Shown here: piece by piece, positions 33,992 through 48,636 of the stretch
Layout of the letters: every line of letters begins with the position of its first letter
Position numbering within the stretch: position 1 is the first letter of the stretch
Source of the DNA: Auriscalpium vulgare
Lineage: Eukaryota; Basidiomycota; Agaricomycetes; Russulales; Auriscalpiaceae
Length of the DNA: 64,000 bases
Direction: 5' to 3'
Assembly (NCBI GenBank): GCA_019915015.1
Contig: JAHBBC010000049.1
Span: 62,001-126,000 of the forward strand
Position numbers and translations under genes: made by a program
The notes under the pieces: model-generated
Databases searched by the model: none
The model's input: the letters and a program-made list of their open reading frames with translations, nothing else
Told to the model about the DNA's origin: nothing

Positions 33992-36900
33992 CTAACCCCC
34001 TTCTTCACTATCTACATCTGTATTGACATCTAGACCTGCAACACCATCATCACCCTCGGAGTCCGTTGACTGCCACTCATCTGCGTCGTCTGAATCGAGA
34101 CGGAAAGTGTCCATGTCAAGTGCAACATCATTCTCTCCCTCAAGACGGAGGCCATTTGTGTTGGTATGGCTGCTGCTATCAGTGTCCGAGGTTTGAGTGC
34201 TCGAGTCGGAGCCTGGGTTGCTGACGACATCTTCCCAATCCCCAACGTCAACATCATGGTCGCGCACGAAAGGAAGGTCGGCCGCGTTCGGAGGTATATC
34301 GCCGTGAGGTGCACCGGGTGAAGGGGACGATGTGGTAGGCACTGGCGCAAGGGACGATGCCGGTATGTCATCCGGCTCTCCAAGCAGCCACTTGCCCATC
34401 TCTGATTCAGGATCCAAGGCCTCGAGGAGCTCCGACACAGGCTTCAGCTGGCGGCGCGCACGCGCTCGTTCAAGCTGTGCATTGAACTCCGCAAGAGGGT
34501 TGGTGCCCGACCCGTGTACAAGTGCTGCATGGCCCATGGAAAGGGCGTCGACGGCGGGTTTCTCGTCGGCATCGAAGACGCGTCCCTCTTTGACAACGTA
34601 GACTTCATGCTCCTTCAAGCTTTGCATGATTGCAGCTATGTCTTTCTTCAAGTCCGGGTGTGTATGGTGAGTCCCTTGGTGTGCGCCAATCTCTGCGTTG
34701 ATAGAGGCAGCCAGGTGTCGCAAAACATCGATGCAAGGGGCCACCATGGCAAGCCAGTCCCATGAATGTGCATCGCCGTCGGCCTTGTACACACGCTGGA
34801 CGTCTCGGTTGGTCACCGCCGTCTCCCCTGTAAGCAAATTCACGTACCTTTATCCAGAAGTTGAGATGTTCTTGCGCTAGATCAACCTCGACCCACGCGT
34901 TTTCCTTCCCTGTTGGATTGATCAACCAGTTCTTGATCACAATATCGCTGGGCAAGCACAATTGGCATCAGGAGAAGATTCATGTGAGGTATGTGCGACA
35001 GCATACCGAAATTCGTCGGGCCATACATTGACCAAGTTATGGATAATGTGTAGCATCTCGTGCGCGTATTTCGAGCGTCCGTTACCTCGAAACGCGAACG
35101 CCCATAGCTTCAGTACAATGATTACCGGGCCCGAATCACCAGCCTTGATGGTGTCCGCGAACATTCTCGAGAGCAGCGCGTCCCGATTGAATAGTACGGC
35201 GTTCTCGTAGACCATGTCACCAGCCTGAACGTGCCCGGCTGGTGCAGCTGCAGCATCTGCCTGCTTATCGGGTGCTGCAAGCGGGGTGGCGGTTGTTTCA
35301 GTTGCGCCGGGTCTTACTTTACTTTTCCGACTCTTCGCCGCCTTAGCCTCTGCTGCGGCTGCAGACTCTCGACGACGTTCCTCCGGGATCCGCCGCTCAC
35401 GTAGCTCTTGTACGAAGTCCGCGTCAGTGTACGTGCGATATATTGACCGTGCATGGTGGACGAGGAGTGTCCACGATTCGGTTGAGTCAGAATATTCAGC
35501 GAGTGACTCCTTGTTGGATACCAGGAGCAAGCAGTGTAAAATGCGCCCATACAGCGATACCATGACAAGGTCGCGGCATGTTCGGAAGTTGGGGAGCGAC
35601 GTGAGGACAATGGGTAGGCGATCCAGAACAGTGTTATGGAATGCAAGGCCGCCAGGGCTACGTGTACCGGCGTTCGGCTTCCCGAAGTGAAGTTCCAAGA
35701 CTCCTTGACAGTCCGCAATCTTCGCGTGGAACAGACCAGGCATAAGAACGACATGCTTCCATGACTCCGTCCCGTCTTCGTGTCCCAGGCGAATCATTAG
35801 GATAGCTCGTTGACGCGCTATCGTGAGTTGATCGCCTGCGACAATCTTCGCGTACTTCACAAAGTCCCCGCTCTTCATGCTCAACTCGAGCTCAGAGTAG
35901 ATGGCCTCCAACACTTCGATGTTGCCCACAATCGACGCCTCTTCAATCTCCATCGCTGGCAAGGGATAGATGTCCGTGGTATGGATCGGTATCTTGTCCG
36001 CCGATGCTGGCTGACTGGCACTTAGTTCCTTTTCCCACTTCTTGAAACCGTCACCACCATGCAAGACAATGATGCGGAGGATGGTGTGAATCATGCATTG
36101 GTCAAGGAGAGTTGACTCGGCGTCGGTGAGTTCCAAATCTTCAATTGAGAGTGGTGGCGCGCTCATGATGCACTTATCGATCTTTGCGGTGAGCATTTTG
36201 TCAAGCGCAGCCTCGAAGAGCCGAAAGATTGTAGCGCATGTCCCATTCTCTTGCGCATCTACATGACACGTGTAAGTGCAGGTCATTGGTATCGGCTTCG
36301 AGGCTCACTCTTCCTGCCGAGGATCTGTTCAGCAACACGGAACATCAGGTTGATGTTGTCGTACACCGTGAAGAACAGTCCGACGGAAGCAACGCGACGA
36401 GCATCCATGCGACACGACTGTGACAGCTCCCACAGCGCACCTGCGCGGTACGTCCGAGCCTGCTTCTTTGTCCGCTCTGTGCTGTTCGGCTCTACAGGTG
36501 CTTCTATGACGCTTTCAATCCCTGCCATTGGGCGTACTATTTTATCTGCCTCCGACTCAGTATGTGGAACCTGTCGACAACGCGTCGTACCGGTAAGTTC
36601 CATGATCCATCATTCGAGTTGCGATAAATGCTTACGGTCAATCCCAGTTTGCGAAGATTCCCTGGTGCAATAATGCTATTGTACCCCGAAGACACTCCCA
36701 TGGCTCCGAGTACGCTGAAGTGCTGGCGCTGCGCACCGGTGGCCATAAGATAAGTTCCATGGACGACACCTGGATAGCTGTTTTGCATGCTCCGCGCCTT
36801 CAACAAGGCCATGACTGCCGAGCCCTCAACCTATGTAGAGTTAGCTGAACATATTCAATCAGCTCCACCGTGATCGTGCGTACCAGTTCTTTCCGGTGCC

Positions 36901-38000
36901 AGCCTCTCGCTGACAGCCCCTTCTTAGCATGAGCCTGACGGATTGTTGTGGAGAACCCGCGAACAATCTCAAACATTGATGGCGCCAGTGTGCGCAGTTT
37001 CCGGGTGAGTCCTGCCAGACTGTACGCCATGAAGAACGATCGGTTCACATCGCGTCCTGTTGTACGCAGAATCCCGCGCCGCGTGATTTCGGCTGCCTCT
37101 CTACGCACCAAGCGCTTGGATACAGAGACTGCCCAGTCAAATATTATTGCGCGGGAAGTTTTTGGGTAACTCGACGTCGTCCAGTAGTTGAGGATCTCAA
37201 CAACCTGTCGCTTTCTCTTGAAGAATCCAAGCCATCGGTGATCAACTGCTATACCTGTAAGTTGCGCCAGAAATTCGTAGCTGTTACAACTCACCTGCGA
37301 GTCGGTTCTTAGGGTTGAACACATACTCTAGCAGCTCAACAAGCACATATCCCCTCGCAGACAGCTGCGCTAGCAGGTTCTCGAAGAAATCGTTCCGGTC
37401 TTCCTCCCTCGCGACAGATTCTTCTAGGGCAAGTCGTGCCGCTTCGTTAGCGGCGTCTTCCTTCTGACGCTGGATGGTCGCAGCTCGTTTGACTGCTCGT
37501 GCAGTAGACTTCACCATGCGGACTTCATCCGGGGTCGGCACATCAGGTGTGTACGGAGCAGCAGGTTCTTCGAAAGTAGGTGCTGCCGGTGCTGATGAGC
37601 TTCGTAGGTGGCCCCTGCGGTGCAGGCGCTGCAATGGACGTCTCTCGGGACTCGACAAGGGATCCCTTGCGGGCCGCCTCACAAAGAGCTGCTGCGCCAA
37701 CGGGACTCCTTCCGATTCAGAGGTGTCCTCGATAAGCCGGCGCGTTGCATCCGCCGATGCAAATCCTCGACCACCAGCAAGAAGCGCTGCAAGAGGGTTT
37801 GCCTGGCCGCGAATATTGATTGCAGGAAGGTACAGAGGGTTCTGTGTACCTGCTGTGGGCTGGTACAGTGGCTCGCTGCCCGAGGATGAGTTGGGCGAAG
37901 GAATGTCGGATGGTGGTAGGTTCTCGATCAGATTGTCGTGGTCAACACTTGTGCTGACCTCGGAGGACAGGATGCGGAGTCCTCGGTGTCGGGATGCCAT
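33992..38000 (-). CDS. DUF6589-family protein, putative transposase of the 7.6-kb element
   Basis: A large protein, about 1,150 residues over eight or so exons. The start at 38000 (MASRHRGLRILSSEVSTSVD) leads a Ser/Pro-rich region, a Lys/Arg/Glu-rich helix (VKRAATIQRQKEDAANEAAR) and ARGYVLVELLEYVFNPKNRL. Middle segments are QVVEILNYWTTSSYPKTSRA and FFTVYDNINLMFRVAEQILG followed by ENGTCATIFRLFEAALDKML. Then VAGDQLTIARQRAILMIRLG, VVLMPGLFHAKIADCQGVLE, LAFHNTVLDRLPIVLTSLPN, LKLWAFAFRGNGRSKYAHEM, and WVEVDLAQEHLNFWIK. I recognise this order as the fungal DUF6589 family, for which I know no assigned function. The tail is acidic. D (YDNIN), D (GDQLT) and E (QEH) might form an RNase-H-like triad; this is inference from position within a transposon. 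Confidence 0.78.
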
Positions 38001-38086
38001 CGAAGGGCGGAGCGGGTGCGGTGGTGGGCTGTGGCGCGATGCCGCACATTTAGGAGCCACTCCTCTTGTCACTCTCACACTCACAC
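38001..38086. promoter_or_regulatory. 86-bp bidirectional promoter of the element
   Basis: The DUF6589 gene (start 38000, -) and the helicase gene (start 38087, +) diverge from this short interval, so both must be transcribed from overlapping control sequences. It includes ACTCTCACACTCACAC, a pyrimidine/CA-rich tract just before the helicase ATG. Confidence 0.55.
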
Positions 38087-40790
38087 ATGTCGTCTATACC
38101 TCCCAATCTCACTGCCCGGCGTGTTCATCCTATTCAACGCCAATCGCCAGTCGGCACCCGTCACAAGAGAAAGCGTGCCAACAGCGTCGCATACAATGCT
38201 GTTAAATTATCAGCGGCTCCTCTTACCGCCGATGAAAGCACTGCGCGAGTGGAAGAACTCAAGTTACTTCCTGGTTTGATCAAGGCAAACTTCAAGAGCT
38301 GGACTGCCGGGGCAAAACCATTTCAACTCGAGGGCATCGCGGCGCAGGTCCTCCGACACGACACGATCATTCATGCCGCTACAGGTGCGGGAAAGACAGG
38401 CATCATTGCAGGTCCGCATCTCCTGCCGTCAAGCAAGGGGAAAGTCACTCTTGTGGTTTCGCCATTGATTGCACTGCAAGACGAACAGGTATCACCGTGT
38501 TCACGCAATGCATATCCCGTGTCTGATCTTTTTTCCCCGCTATCCTCAGGTTGCCACGTTCAAGGACGAGTTTGGCATGGCCGCTGTAGCTATCAACAGC
38601 TCGCATGGTGGGTGCACTATAGACAAGTTGAAGGTGAGCTCATTCAAGAGTACCACAACGAGCCCATCTCTTACATGTCCGGCCAGAAAATTGTGAATGG
38701 TGACTGGCAGATTGTCCTGCTCTCACCGGAGATGCTTCAGTCCAGGCGCTTTACCGAGAACGTGCTTCGCAAGAAAGTGTTTGGCTCGCGCTGCCTATCG
38801 GTTTTTATCGACGAGGCTCATTGTGTTTCGCATTGGGGAGCCTCCTTCCGCAAGAAGTACGGCACCGTCGGTGTCGTGCGCGCATTCCTCCCGAAGTCGA
38901 CACCTTTCATCGCGGTGTCTGCAACCATGACCTCACGAGTGCGGCATGACATCGCACATAAACTGCAATTCCACCGCTCGGACTACATCTACATCAATAC
39001 TGGCAACGACCGACCCGCAGTCGCGCAGATTGTCCGCGCCATCGAGCACCCCCTGAACACATTCGCCGACCTCGACTTCGTCATACCGGCGCGTCTCACC
39101 CGGATCTCGGAGATACCGAAGACATTCTTGTATACAGACGACATCCAGGGCGGCAGTCTCATTGTTGATTACTTGAATGGGCGGGTGTCCAACGAGTTCC
39201 AGAACCTCGGGCTCGTACGCCCGTACAGTGCTGCAATGTCAAAGAAGTATCGTCGGGATGTCATGAAGTTATTCTATGCAGGTATTGTCCGCGTGCTTGT
39301 GTGTACGGACGCCGCCGGAATGGTGAGCATCTGGATGATTAGACGATTCGGTATCGCTGATGAATTTCAGGGATGTAACATACCAGACATCGACCTTGTT
39401 GTACAGTGGAAGCTACCACCGTCGTTAAGTGCATGGGTGCAGCGTGCCGGTCGAGCAGCCCGCGCTCCTGGACGATCAGGGAAAGCCATCCTCCTCGCGG
39501 AGAAGTCGGCATTTGAGGTTGACCCGTGCGGAGCAATACCTGAGGCAGCGATCAGCAAGCCTATCCGCGGGTCGAAGGTAAAACAACGGCGGCTTCGGAA
39601 ATCCGCAACATCGGCCGCAAAACGCGGTCGCGTATATGCTGTCCTACATGGGCAGCTCCGAGGTTCTATGAATGCGCAGCACGACGCAGTGGAGGTCCGC
39701 GAGGAGCCCCAACTCGTAGACGAAGCACCTGGAGAAGGTTTGTATGCATTTATTCAAACAACTGTTTGTCGTCGAGATATTCTTGTCAAGGTCTTTGAGA
39801 ATGACCGGTCAGGTATTTGTGTCCCACGAAGGATAGCGAGTGTCTGCTCACCCGAGTATACAGATGTTCCGAAGGCGCAATGCTGCGACCTCTGCAACCC
39901 GACCCTTTTCAACGGTCTTCGGGCCGGTCAACCACCGAAGCTCGGGCGCAAAAGAAATGCGAAACGTGGCGAAGCCGATGAACATGTGCGCGAACGCCTT
40001 TTCGCCTGGCGACGAGCTGTGAAGAAGTCAAAATATCCTCGCGCACGGTGGGCCCCACACGCAATCCTCGATGACGACACTTGCGAGTTGCTAGCAAGTC
40101 TCGTTATTGACTCCATCGACAAGCTTGCCGGTCTTCTCAAAACGTCTTGGGCATATTGGGACACTCTCGGGTCTGACCTCTTCGAGCTCCTGTCGCAATC
40201 GTGCGCAGTCAACAACACGGACCACGACGATCAACAAATTCAAGACATACCGGCACCCAATCTGGTCCGCGAAGATCCTGACCTCAGACAGAACAAGCGG
40301 GCACGTCGTGCCATACCCACGGAGATACGGAGTGCGGCAGACTTGCCGGCGTATGACCACATCGAGTTCATGCCGCCAAATGTCATCGTGAAACCCACGA
40401 CCCCAGACCAGAACGAGGGTCCCAAGGGCGACCAGAACGCCGTCAAATATGTCTTCATGCCCCTGGAAACATTCGTGGTACCAAATTCTTTGGCACCCGG
40501 TGCACTCAGTGCGAGCGCAGCAGAAGGAGCACGATCTGACCCACCTGTCGCAACTGGCTCGAAGCCGCGTCCACGGCGCGTTCACCCGACTCGTAAAACA
40601 CCCTACGATCGCCCTTTGGACAGCTCCGAGGCCCATAGCGGCCGCAGCAGGGCAGTGTCGCAAGAAATAGCTCCTGTGGTGCGTGTCTCAGCTTTCCTGT
40701 GTCAAATAAGAGATGATATGAGCTAATTTCCTGGTTCAGGGTCACTTCATGGAGGTGCCCGAGCATCCTGAGCTCCAAATGCAGGAATGA
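38087..40790 (+). CDS. RecQ-like superfamily 2 DNA helicase of the 7.6-kb element
   Basis: Start MSSIPPNLTARRVHPIQRQS. The helicase core has FKSWTAGAKPFQLEGIAAQV (Q-motif-like), Walker A HAATGAGKTGIIA, LVVSPLIALQDEQ, the DEAH box FIDEAHCVSHWGASFRKKYG, motif III FIAVSATMTSRV, VLVCTDAAGMGCNIPDIDLV (after splicing) and motif VI WVQRAGRAARAPGRSG. DEAHCVSHWG is the RecQ-type box. A downstream Cys-containing segment (PKAQCCDLCNPTLF) may bind zinc. The uninterrupted frame is deceptive: introns at about 38490-38550, 38637-38689 and 39324-39370 are needed to keep motifs in register. A last intron (about 40681-40739) gives the C-terminus GHFMEVPEHPELQMQE and a stop at 40790, two bases before the inverted repeat. 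No RQC or HRDC domain was recognised. Confidence 0.82.
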
Positions 40791-40792
40791 GA

Positions 40793-41141
40793 GGTGTTGG
40801 GAACGAGGGAGAGGGTCGTCGAGCGCGGGCGCCAGTTGCGCGACGGCGAAGTGGAAACTCCCACGCGAAGCCTGCTGGCGCTTGCTCGAAGTCGGGCGCC
40901 CTCACTGTCAGAAATTTCCGAAAAACTTATATACTCAAAGTTGTAGAGACGGGCTAGAAAATGCGATTCTATATACCAACTTAGAGACGATTTTTTCGAC
41001 TTTCGAGGCTGGTGGAATGGCGGGGGGAAATCGCGTCCCGCCAAAAGCGCGACAGGTGGGCCCAGTCCGCTCGCAGGCTCGCGTCCTCTTTTGTCTTTTG
41101 TTAGGTAAGCATCGCCGGCGAGCGGACTGGGAACGAGTCTA
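40793..41141 (-). repeat. Right 349-bp terminal inverted repeat
   Basis: Reverse complement of 33579-33927. The inner edge is sharp: sequences diverge right after CCCAACACC. It ends GGGAACGAGTCTA, then the 9-bp duplication. Confidence 0.93.
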
Positions 41142-41150
41142 GAAGATACC
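41142..41150 (+). repeat. 9-bp target-site duplication GAAGATACC (right)
   Basis: Direct copy of 33570-33578. A perfect pair at the exact ends of the inverted repeats shows insertion by a cut-and-paste-type integrase leaving 9-bp staggered gaps. Confidence 0.9.
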
Positions 41151-41309
41151 TCCTGAGCGGAGGAAACGAGGACGCCGTAACAAGCATGGGTAACTGGAAT
41201 AATGATACGGAAACTTCCCAAAATTGATTGAAGCAAACGGTACAAAGTTCTTGGCAACGGAGACGCGAATCGCAAGTGTCGGCCGTGGCGCACTGAGTAG
41301 CAAAAGGCC

Positions 41310-42400
41310 TTAACTCCCGCCTTGGCCGCCAAAGGGGCGCAATGAAGGCGCGTTGTCTGGTGGTCTTGGCGGCGATTGGCGACGCATGGAGGGCGGCGGC
41401 TGGGGCGGTGGGAGGTGCCCGGGGTATTGCCCCGTCATGGAAGAGCGAAAAGGTAGGTCGGGTTCGGTGATGGAACGTCGATGCGGATACGGCTGGGGCT
41501 GGGGCGTCTGCCGCTGGGAATGGTGCATCTGCATTTGCTGTGCCTGTGGCGAATGCTGATGCATGTGGCTGGGATCGGGGGACGTGAAGGCGGCCTGCGC
41601 AGGATAAGAGAAATGCTGCTGTTGGGGCTGGGATTGCTCTTCGCGGGGATCGCGAAGCGGGTAGCCGCCGCCGGCGGCGTAGGCGTCTGGCATAGGTCGG
41701 TCGGGAGGACCGGCATAAGTTTGCGCGCCCTGAGGCACGGAGGGCATGTACATGGAGCCGGGGAGAGCGCTGCGGGACGACGAGGCGACGGGGCCGGGGT
41801 AGGAGGAGTACGCAGGCTTGTGGGTAGCCACCGCACTGCTTAACGGATAGCCGACGGAGGGTGGCGACGCATGAAGAGCCGGTTGGGGGTCGTCTTCCCC
41901 CATCAGCATGGGTTGATCCCAGGTGCCGCCAGCGCCGCCTTCAAGGCTGTGAGCGGAGTGGGGAGAGGGACGCATGGGGGCCGTAATGGTCGTCGGCGAT
42001 AGAGAGTGGGCGCGTGTGGAGGAAGGCGAATCAGCGGAGGAGCTCTCGCGGCTGAAGGTCTCCAGCGAGCCCGATGCCATGCCGGGGCCACGGGAGGAGG
42101 TGGGGGTTGGGGGTGCCCCCGGCTTGGGTTTGTCCTTGCCGGTGGGACCCTTTCCCAGCGCGGGCCTGTTCGCGGGGGGGAGGCTGAGGGCAGCGCGGAG
42201 GGTGTGGTTCTCCTCCTCGAGCTCAGAAACGCGCTGCTCGAGGGCCTGTGCGGGGGATGTGAGTGCGGGCGGGGGGCGGGGGTGCGGGGCGGGCGTACCT
42301 CGAGATGGGCTGCTCGACGCGCGCGGAAGGCGCGCTGGACATCTCTGGCACGGTTGGGAGGGAGATTATCGTTGCGTTTTCTGCCTCTTTTCGACGACAT
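41310..42400 (-). CDS. bZIP transcription factor with atypical basic region
   Basis: A nuclear DNA-binding protein of about 345 residues in two exons. Exon 1 (42400 to about 42300) gives MSSKRGRKRNDNLPPNRARD then VQRAFRARRAAHLE. After a 52-bp intron follows ALEQRVSELEEENHTLRAAL and LPPANRPALGKGPTGKDKPK. QRAFRARR followed by heptad leucines identifies a Yap-like basic-leucine zipper. The Asn expected eight residues before the conserved Arg is Ala in this alignment; an Asn lies two residues further upstream. The rest is disordered, Pro/Gln/His/Ser-rich (HMHQHSPQAQQMQMHHSQRQ, PPPQPPPSMRRQ), typical of activation regions. The 3' end lies 168 bp from the DUF6589 element. Confidence 0.8.
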
Positions 42401-42695
42401 TCGCGGGGGGATGTCGAGGCAGAGGGCGGCGCAGAGTAGAAATGATGGGTGCGGGGGTCATGCGACACATAAGTATAAGAAGGAATATTGAGGACCGTGG
42501 CCGAGGGGCGCTAGGCTATTGAATCTTTGTTAGCCGCGTTTAGACGCGTCGATCTCGAGGAACTCATGGGCCAGGCCGCCCAGCGGGTTCGACCCTCTTT
42601 TTGGCGCACCGACCGCGTCCCCAACGACACCCCCAATGTCACAAAACAAAACATCTCATTAATTGCGACCATCAGTCCCGTGTCTAGTAGGCACC
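42401..42695. other. Spacer between SSL2 stop and bZIP start
   Basis: 295 bp between two minus-strand genes; it should contain the bZIP promoter. Nothing else recognised. Confidence 0.4.
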
Positions 42696-46039
<3,344 letters not shown>

Positions 46040-46328
46040 CAACACTAAACAGCTGACCTAGAACTCCCTAGCAAGCGGCTACGTAGAAGATTTGTTGACC
46101 GCCGATGCAAGAGGTGGTCGGACACTTGGTGGGACGAGAGAGAAACGGATGACTGAGCTCGGACTGCCGCCGGGACCGCGACAAGTCGAGAAAATCCGCC
46201 ACGATTTGTCAGCGTGCTGAGTTTGAAAGGCGCTCATCATCAAGCGCAAGACGTTTGTTGTCGTTCATCTCGTTCCTCTGACATCTCCTCTAACCTTTCC
46301 CTTGCACACTTACTGTCCGTCTCTTGTT

Positions 46329-48180
46329 ATGTGGAAACCAGCTACGCGGACGATTACGGGCACGAATGATGGTACGATGTTCGGTTCGCTTGCGCGGATC
46401 TTACTCATTCTTTCACAGTCCCGCTTGGAAATCGTCGTCGTTTTGGCCCAGCACCTGTCGAAGAGGTGGCCCCGCCGCAGCTAGCCCAGCCATCTCCGTC
46501 AGCGTATCCTCGCCCTCAGCATGACGACCGGAGGGTTAAGGAGGAGTCCCCCTCGAATGGCAGCCCGACGCCAGGTAAGTCGCCCGCTGACGCTCCTACC
46601 GTCCGTGTTCTGCACAGGCAGCATCGTGCTCCTTCAATCTCTCCTATGATGACGGGGGAAGTACTCGTGTCGTATGACCTGTGACTTTCACCTAGTTTAC
46701 ACTTCGGCTCATGCGCTAACCCTGACGATCATACTAATCATGGCAATTTTCGGTATCCCTTCATCATAGCTGACGCTAACGGTGCTCGCAAGAAGCGCAG
46801 TCGCTGGGGCGAAGCCAAGACCGAGATTCCTGGCTTGCCCACTGCGATCAATGCCGCCGGCGTATCACAGGCGCAGCTAGACAACTATGCTATCCATCTC
46901 CGATTAGAAGAGATCAATCGCAAGCTCAGATTGAATGACTTCATCCCCCCCGAGCGTGAACGGTAAGCCTAGACCATGCATACCTTCCGGAACGTTTTTT
47001 GACTTGGTTCCGTCGAACAGATCGCAATCTCCCCCACCAACGTATGATGCTCATGGTCGTCGTACGAATACCCGCGAAGTGCGCTACCGGAAGAAACTGG
47101 AGGACGAACGGATCCGCCTTGTCGACCGCGCGATGAAGAACGACCCGAATTTCCGTCCTCCTGTCGAGTATCATCAGCAAAAGCGTTCTCAGCGTCCCTC
47201 CGACAAAGTCTACATCCCTGTCAAGGAGTTCCCGGAGATCAACTTCTTCGGGCTTCTCGTCGGACCCCGTGGCAATAGCCTGAAGAAAATGGAGAGGGAG
47301 AGCGGTGCGAAAATCAGCATCAGGGGGAAAGGCAGCGTGAAGGAAGGCAAAGCGCGTCCTGATCAGTTCGCCGAAGATGCTGAGGAGGACTTGCATTGCC
47401 TCGTCCTTGCCGAGACCGATGAGAAGGTTGCTGCGTGCGTTAGAATGATTAATAAAGTCATCGAAACTGTGAGTCCTGAGTGCGGCTTTTCCATCCGCTG
47501 TTCTGACGATCGTTCTCCGATAGGCCGCTTCGACGCCCGAAGGTCAGAACGACCACAAGCGCAACCAGTTGCGCGAGCTCGCGGCTCTCAACGGTACCCT
47601 CCGTGACGACGAGAATCAGATCTGCCAGAATTGTGGTGGCGTCGGTCATCGCAAATACGACTGCCCAGAGCAACGTAACTTCACCGCTAACATTATATGT
47701 CGTGTCTGCGGTAGCGCTGGTCACATGGCGCGGGACTGCACTGTCAACAAGGACCCGAACGCTTCTTTCTCCAGCGGCCCATCGCAGTCGAGCGCGCTGG
47801 TCAAGGGCGGCTTCGACTCAGAGTACGCAAGCCTCATGGCCGAGTTGGGCGAGAGTGGGAAGGGTCCGGGTGGCGATCCGGGCAAGGGCTCGTGGGGTGG
47901 GGGTGGAGCAGGGCACGATATCACGGCGGGCGGCTCGAACGTTCCTCCGTGGCGGAGACCAGAGGTGTGGCAGACGAACACCGGCCCTCCCCAGGGCACT
48001 CCCCAGGCCGGCTATCGTCCACCCCAGCAAGGCGGCTATGGCGGCGGCTACGGTGCTCCAGCCGGCTATGGTGCTCCGCAACAAGCGTATGGCTATTCTC
48101 AGGGCTCGTACCAGGCTCCACAGGACTTCGGCTACGCCCAGTACTACCAGAACCAATACGCCCAGCAGACAACCACCTAA
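46329..48180 (+). CDS. MSL5: Branchpoint-binding protein BBP/SF1
   Basis: Binds the intron branchpoint sequence during early spliceosome assembly. Exon 1 (46329-46371) is followed by an intron that restores [20 protein letters not shown]. Then [20 protein letters not shown] (the U2AF-ligand-type Trp motif and helix-hairpin region), [20 protein letters not shown] and [20 protein letters not shown]. The KH-QUA2 domain has [40 protein letters not shown] and [15 protein letters not shown]. Two CCHC zinc knuckles follow: [14 protein letters not shown] and [14 protein letters not shown]. The C-terminus is rich in Gly, Pro, Gln and Tyr ([20 protein letters not shown]). All domains are in canonical order. 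Divergent from SSL2 with 289 bp between starts. Confidence 0.93.
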
Positions 48181-48636
48181 CGCCTGGCCGCGCACAATTC
48201 CTGACAATTCTGACACACTCGCGCCTCTCACAGCATCCAGTCTTTTACTCAGCACACCATCGGCCGTCGTCCGCCGATACTCGATTCCTTCCTTTTTCTA
48301 GGTATCCATTTCACTCACAGGTTTCGCGTGAAAATGTGGTTGACGGCAGCTCTCACACCCTCGTACTCATGTACCGTTTGGCTCCGCATCGTGGCCACTT
48401 TGTTGGTTCCTCACGATTGACACCATACGTAACTCCTTTTCCCTTCCACATGACTCTCGAAATGTAGCTCACCTCATCGACTTGGTTGTTTGTTAATTGT
48501 GGCATGAGCAATGCAATGCCACTGATTGAAGGAGTCTGATGTCCGACAATTAGTGCCGTGAGCGATAATACCAACGAAACTTTAGACGACGCACTCGTTT
48601 CCATAGCATCGATGTGTGCATGTGAATGAAGCGATG
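48181..48636. other. Convergent 3' region between BBP and RCM1
   Basis: 456 bp of relatively AT-rich sequence with no gene recognised; presumably the 3' UTRs. Confidence 0.45.

Larger units (their letters stand above)
33579..41141. mobile_element. 7.6-kb DNA transposon carrying DUF6589 and RecQ-like helicase genes
   Basis: 7,563 bp bounded by 349-bp terminal inverted repeats that match over their whole length (ends TAGACTCG...CGAGTCTA), with a perfect 9-bp direct duplication of the target outside. Inside lies a divergent gene pair: a DUF6589-family protein (-) and a RecQ-like superfamily 2 helicase (+), sharing an 86-bp central promoter. Nothing in it resembles a known transposase family that I can name. 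Long inverted repeats plus a 9-bp duplication recall Mutator-like elements structurally, but the proteins do not. Both genes look intact, so the insertion appears recent. Confidence 0.87.

Noticed and set aside
38490..38700. Reading the helicase as one uninterrupted 886-codon frame
   Set aside because: The continuous frame loses VATFKDEFGMAAVAINSSH, present in another frame; intron models recover it and keep conserved motifs in order.
33579..41141. Classifying the 7.6-kb element as a Mutator-like, KDZ or Helitron transposon
   Set aside because: The repeat and duplication lengths resemble MULEs, but neither protein shows MULE or KDZ motifs; Helitrons lack inverted repeats and target duplications and encode Rep-Hel proteins.
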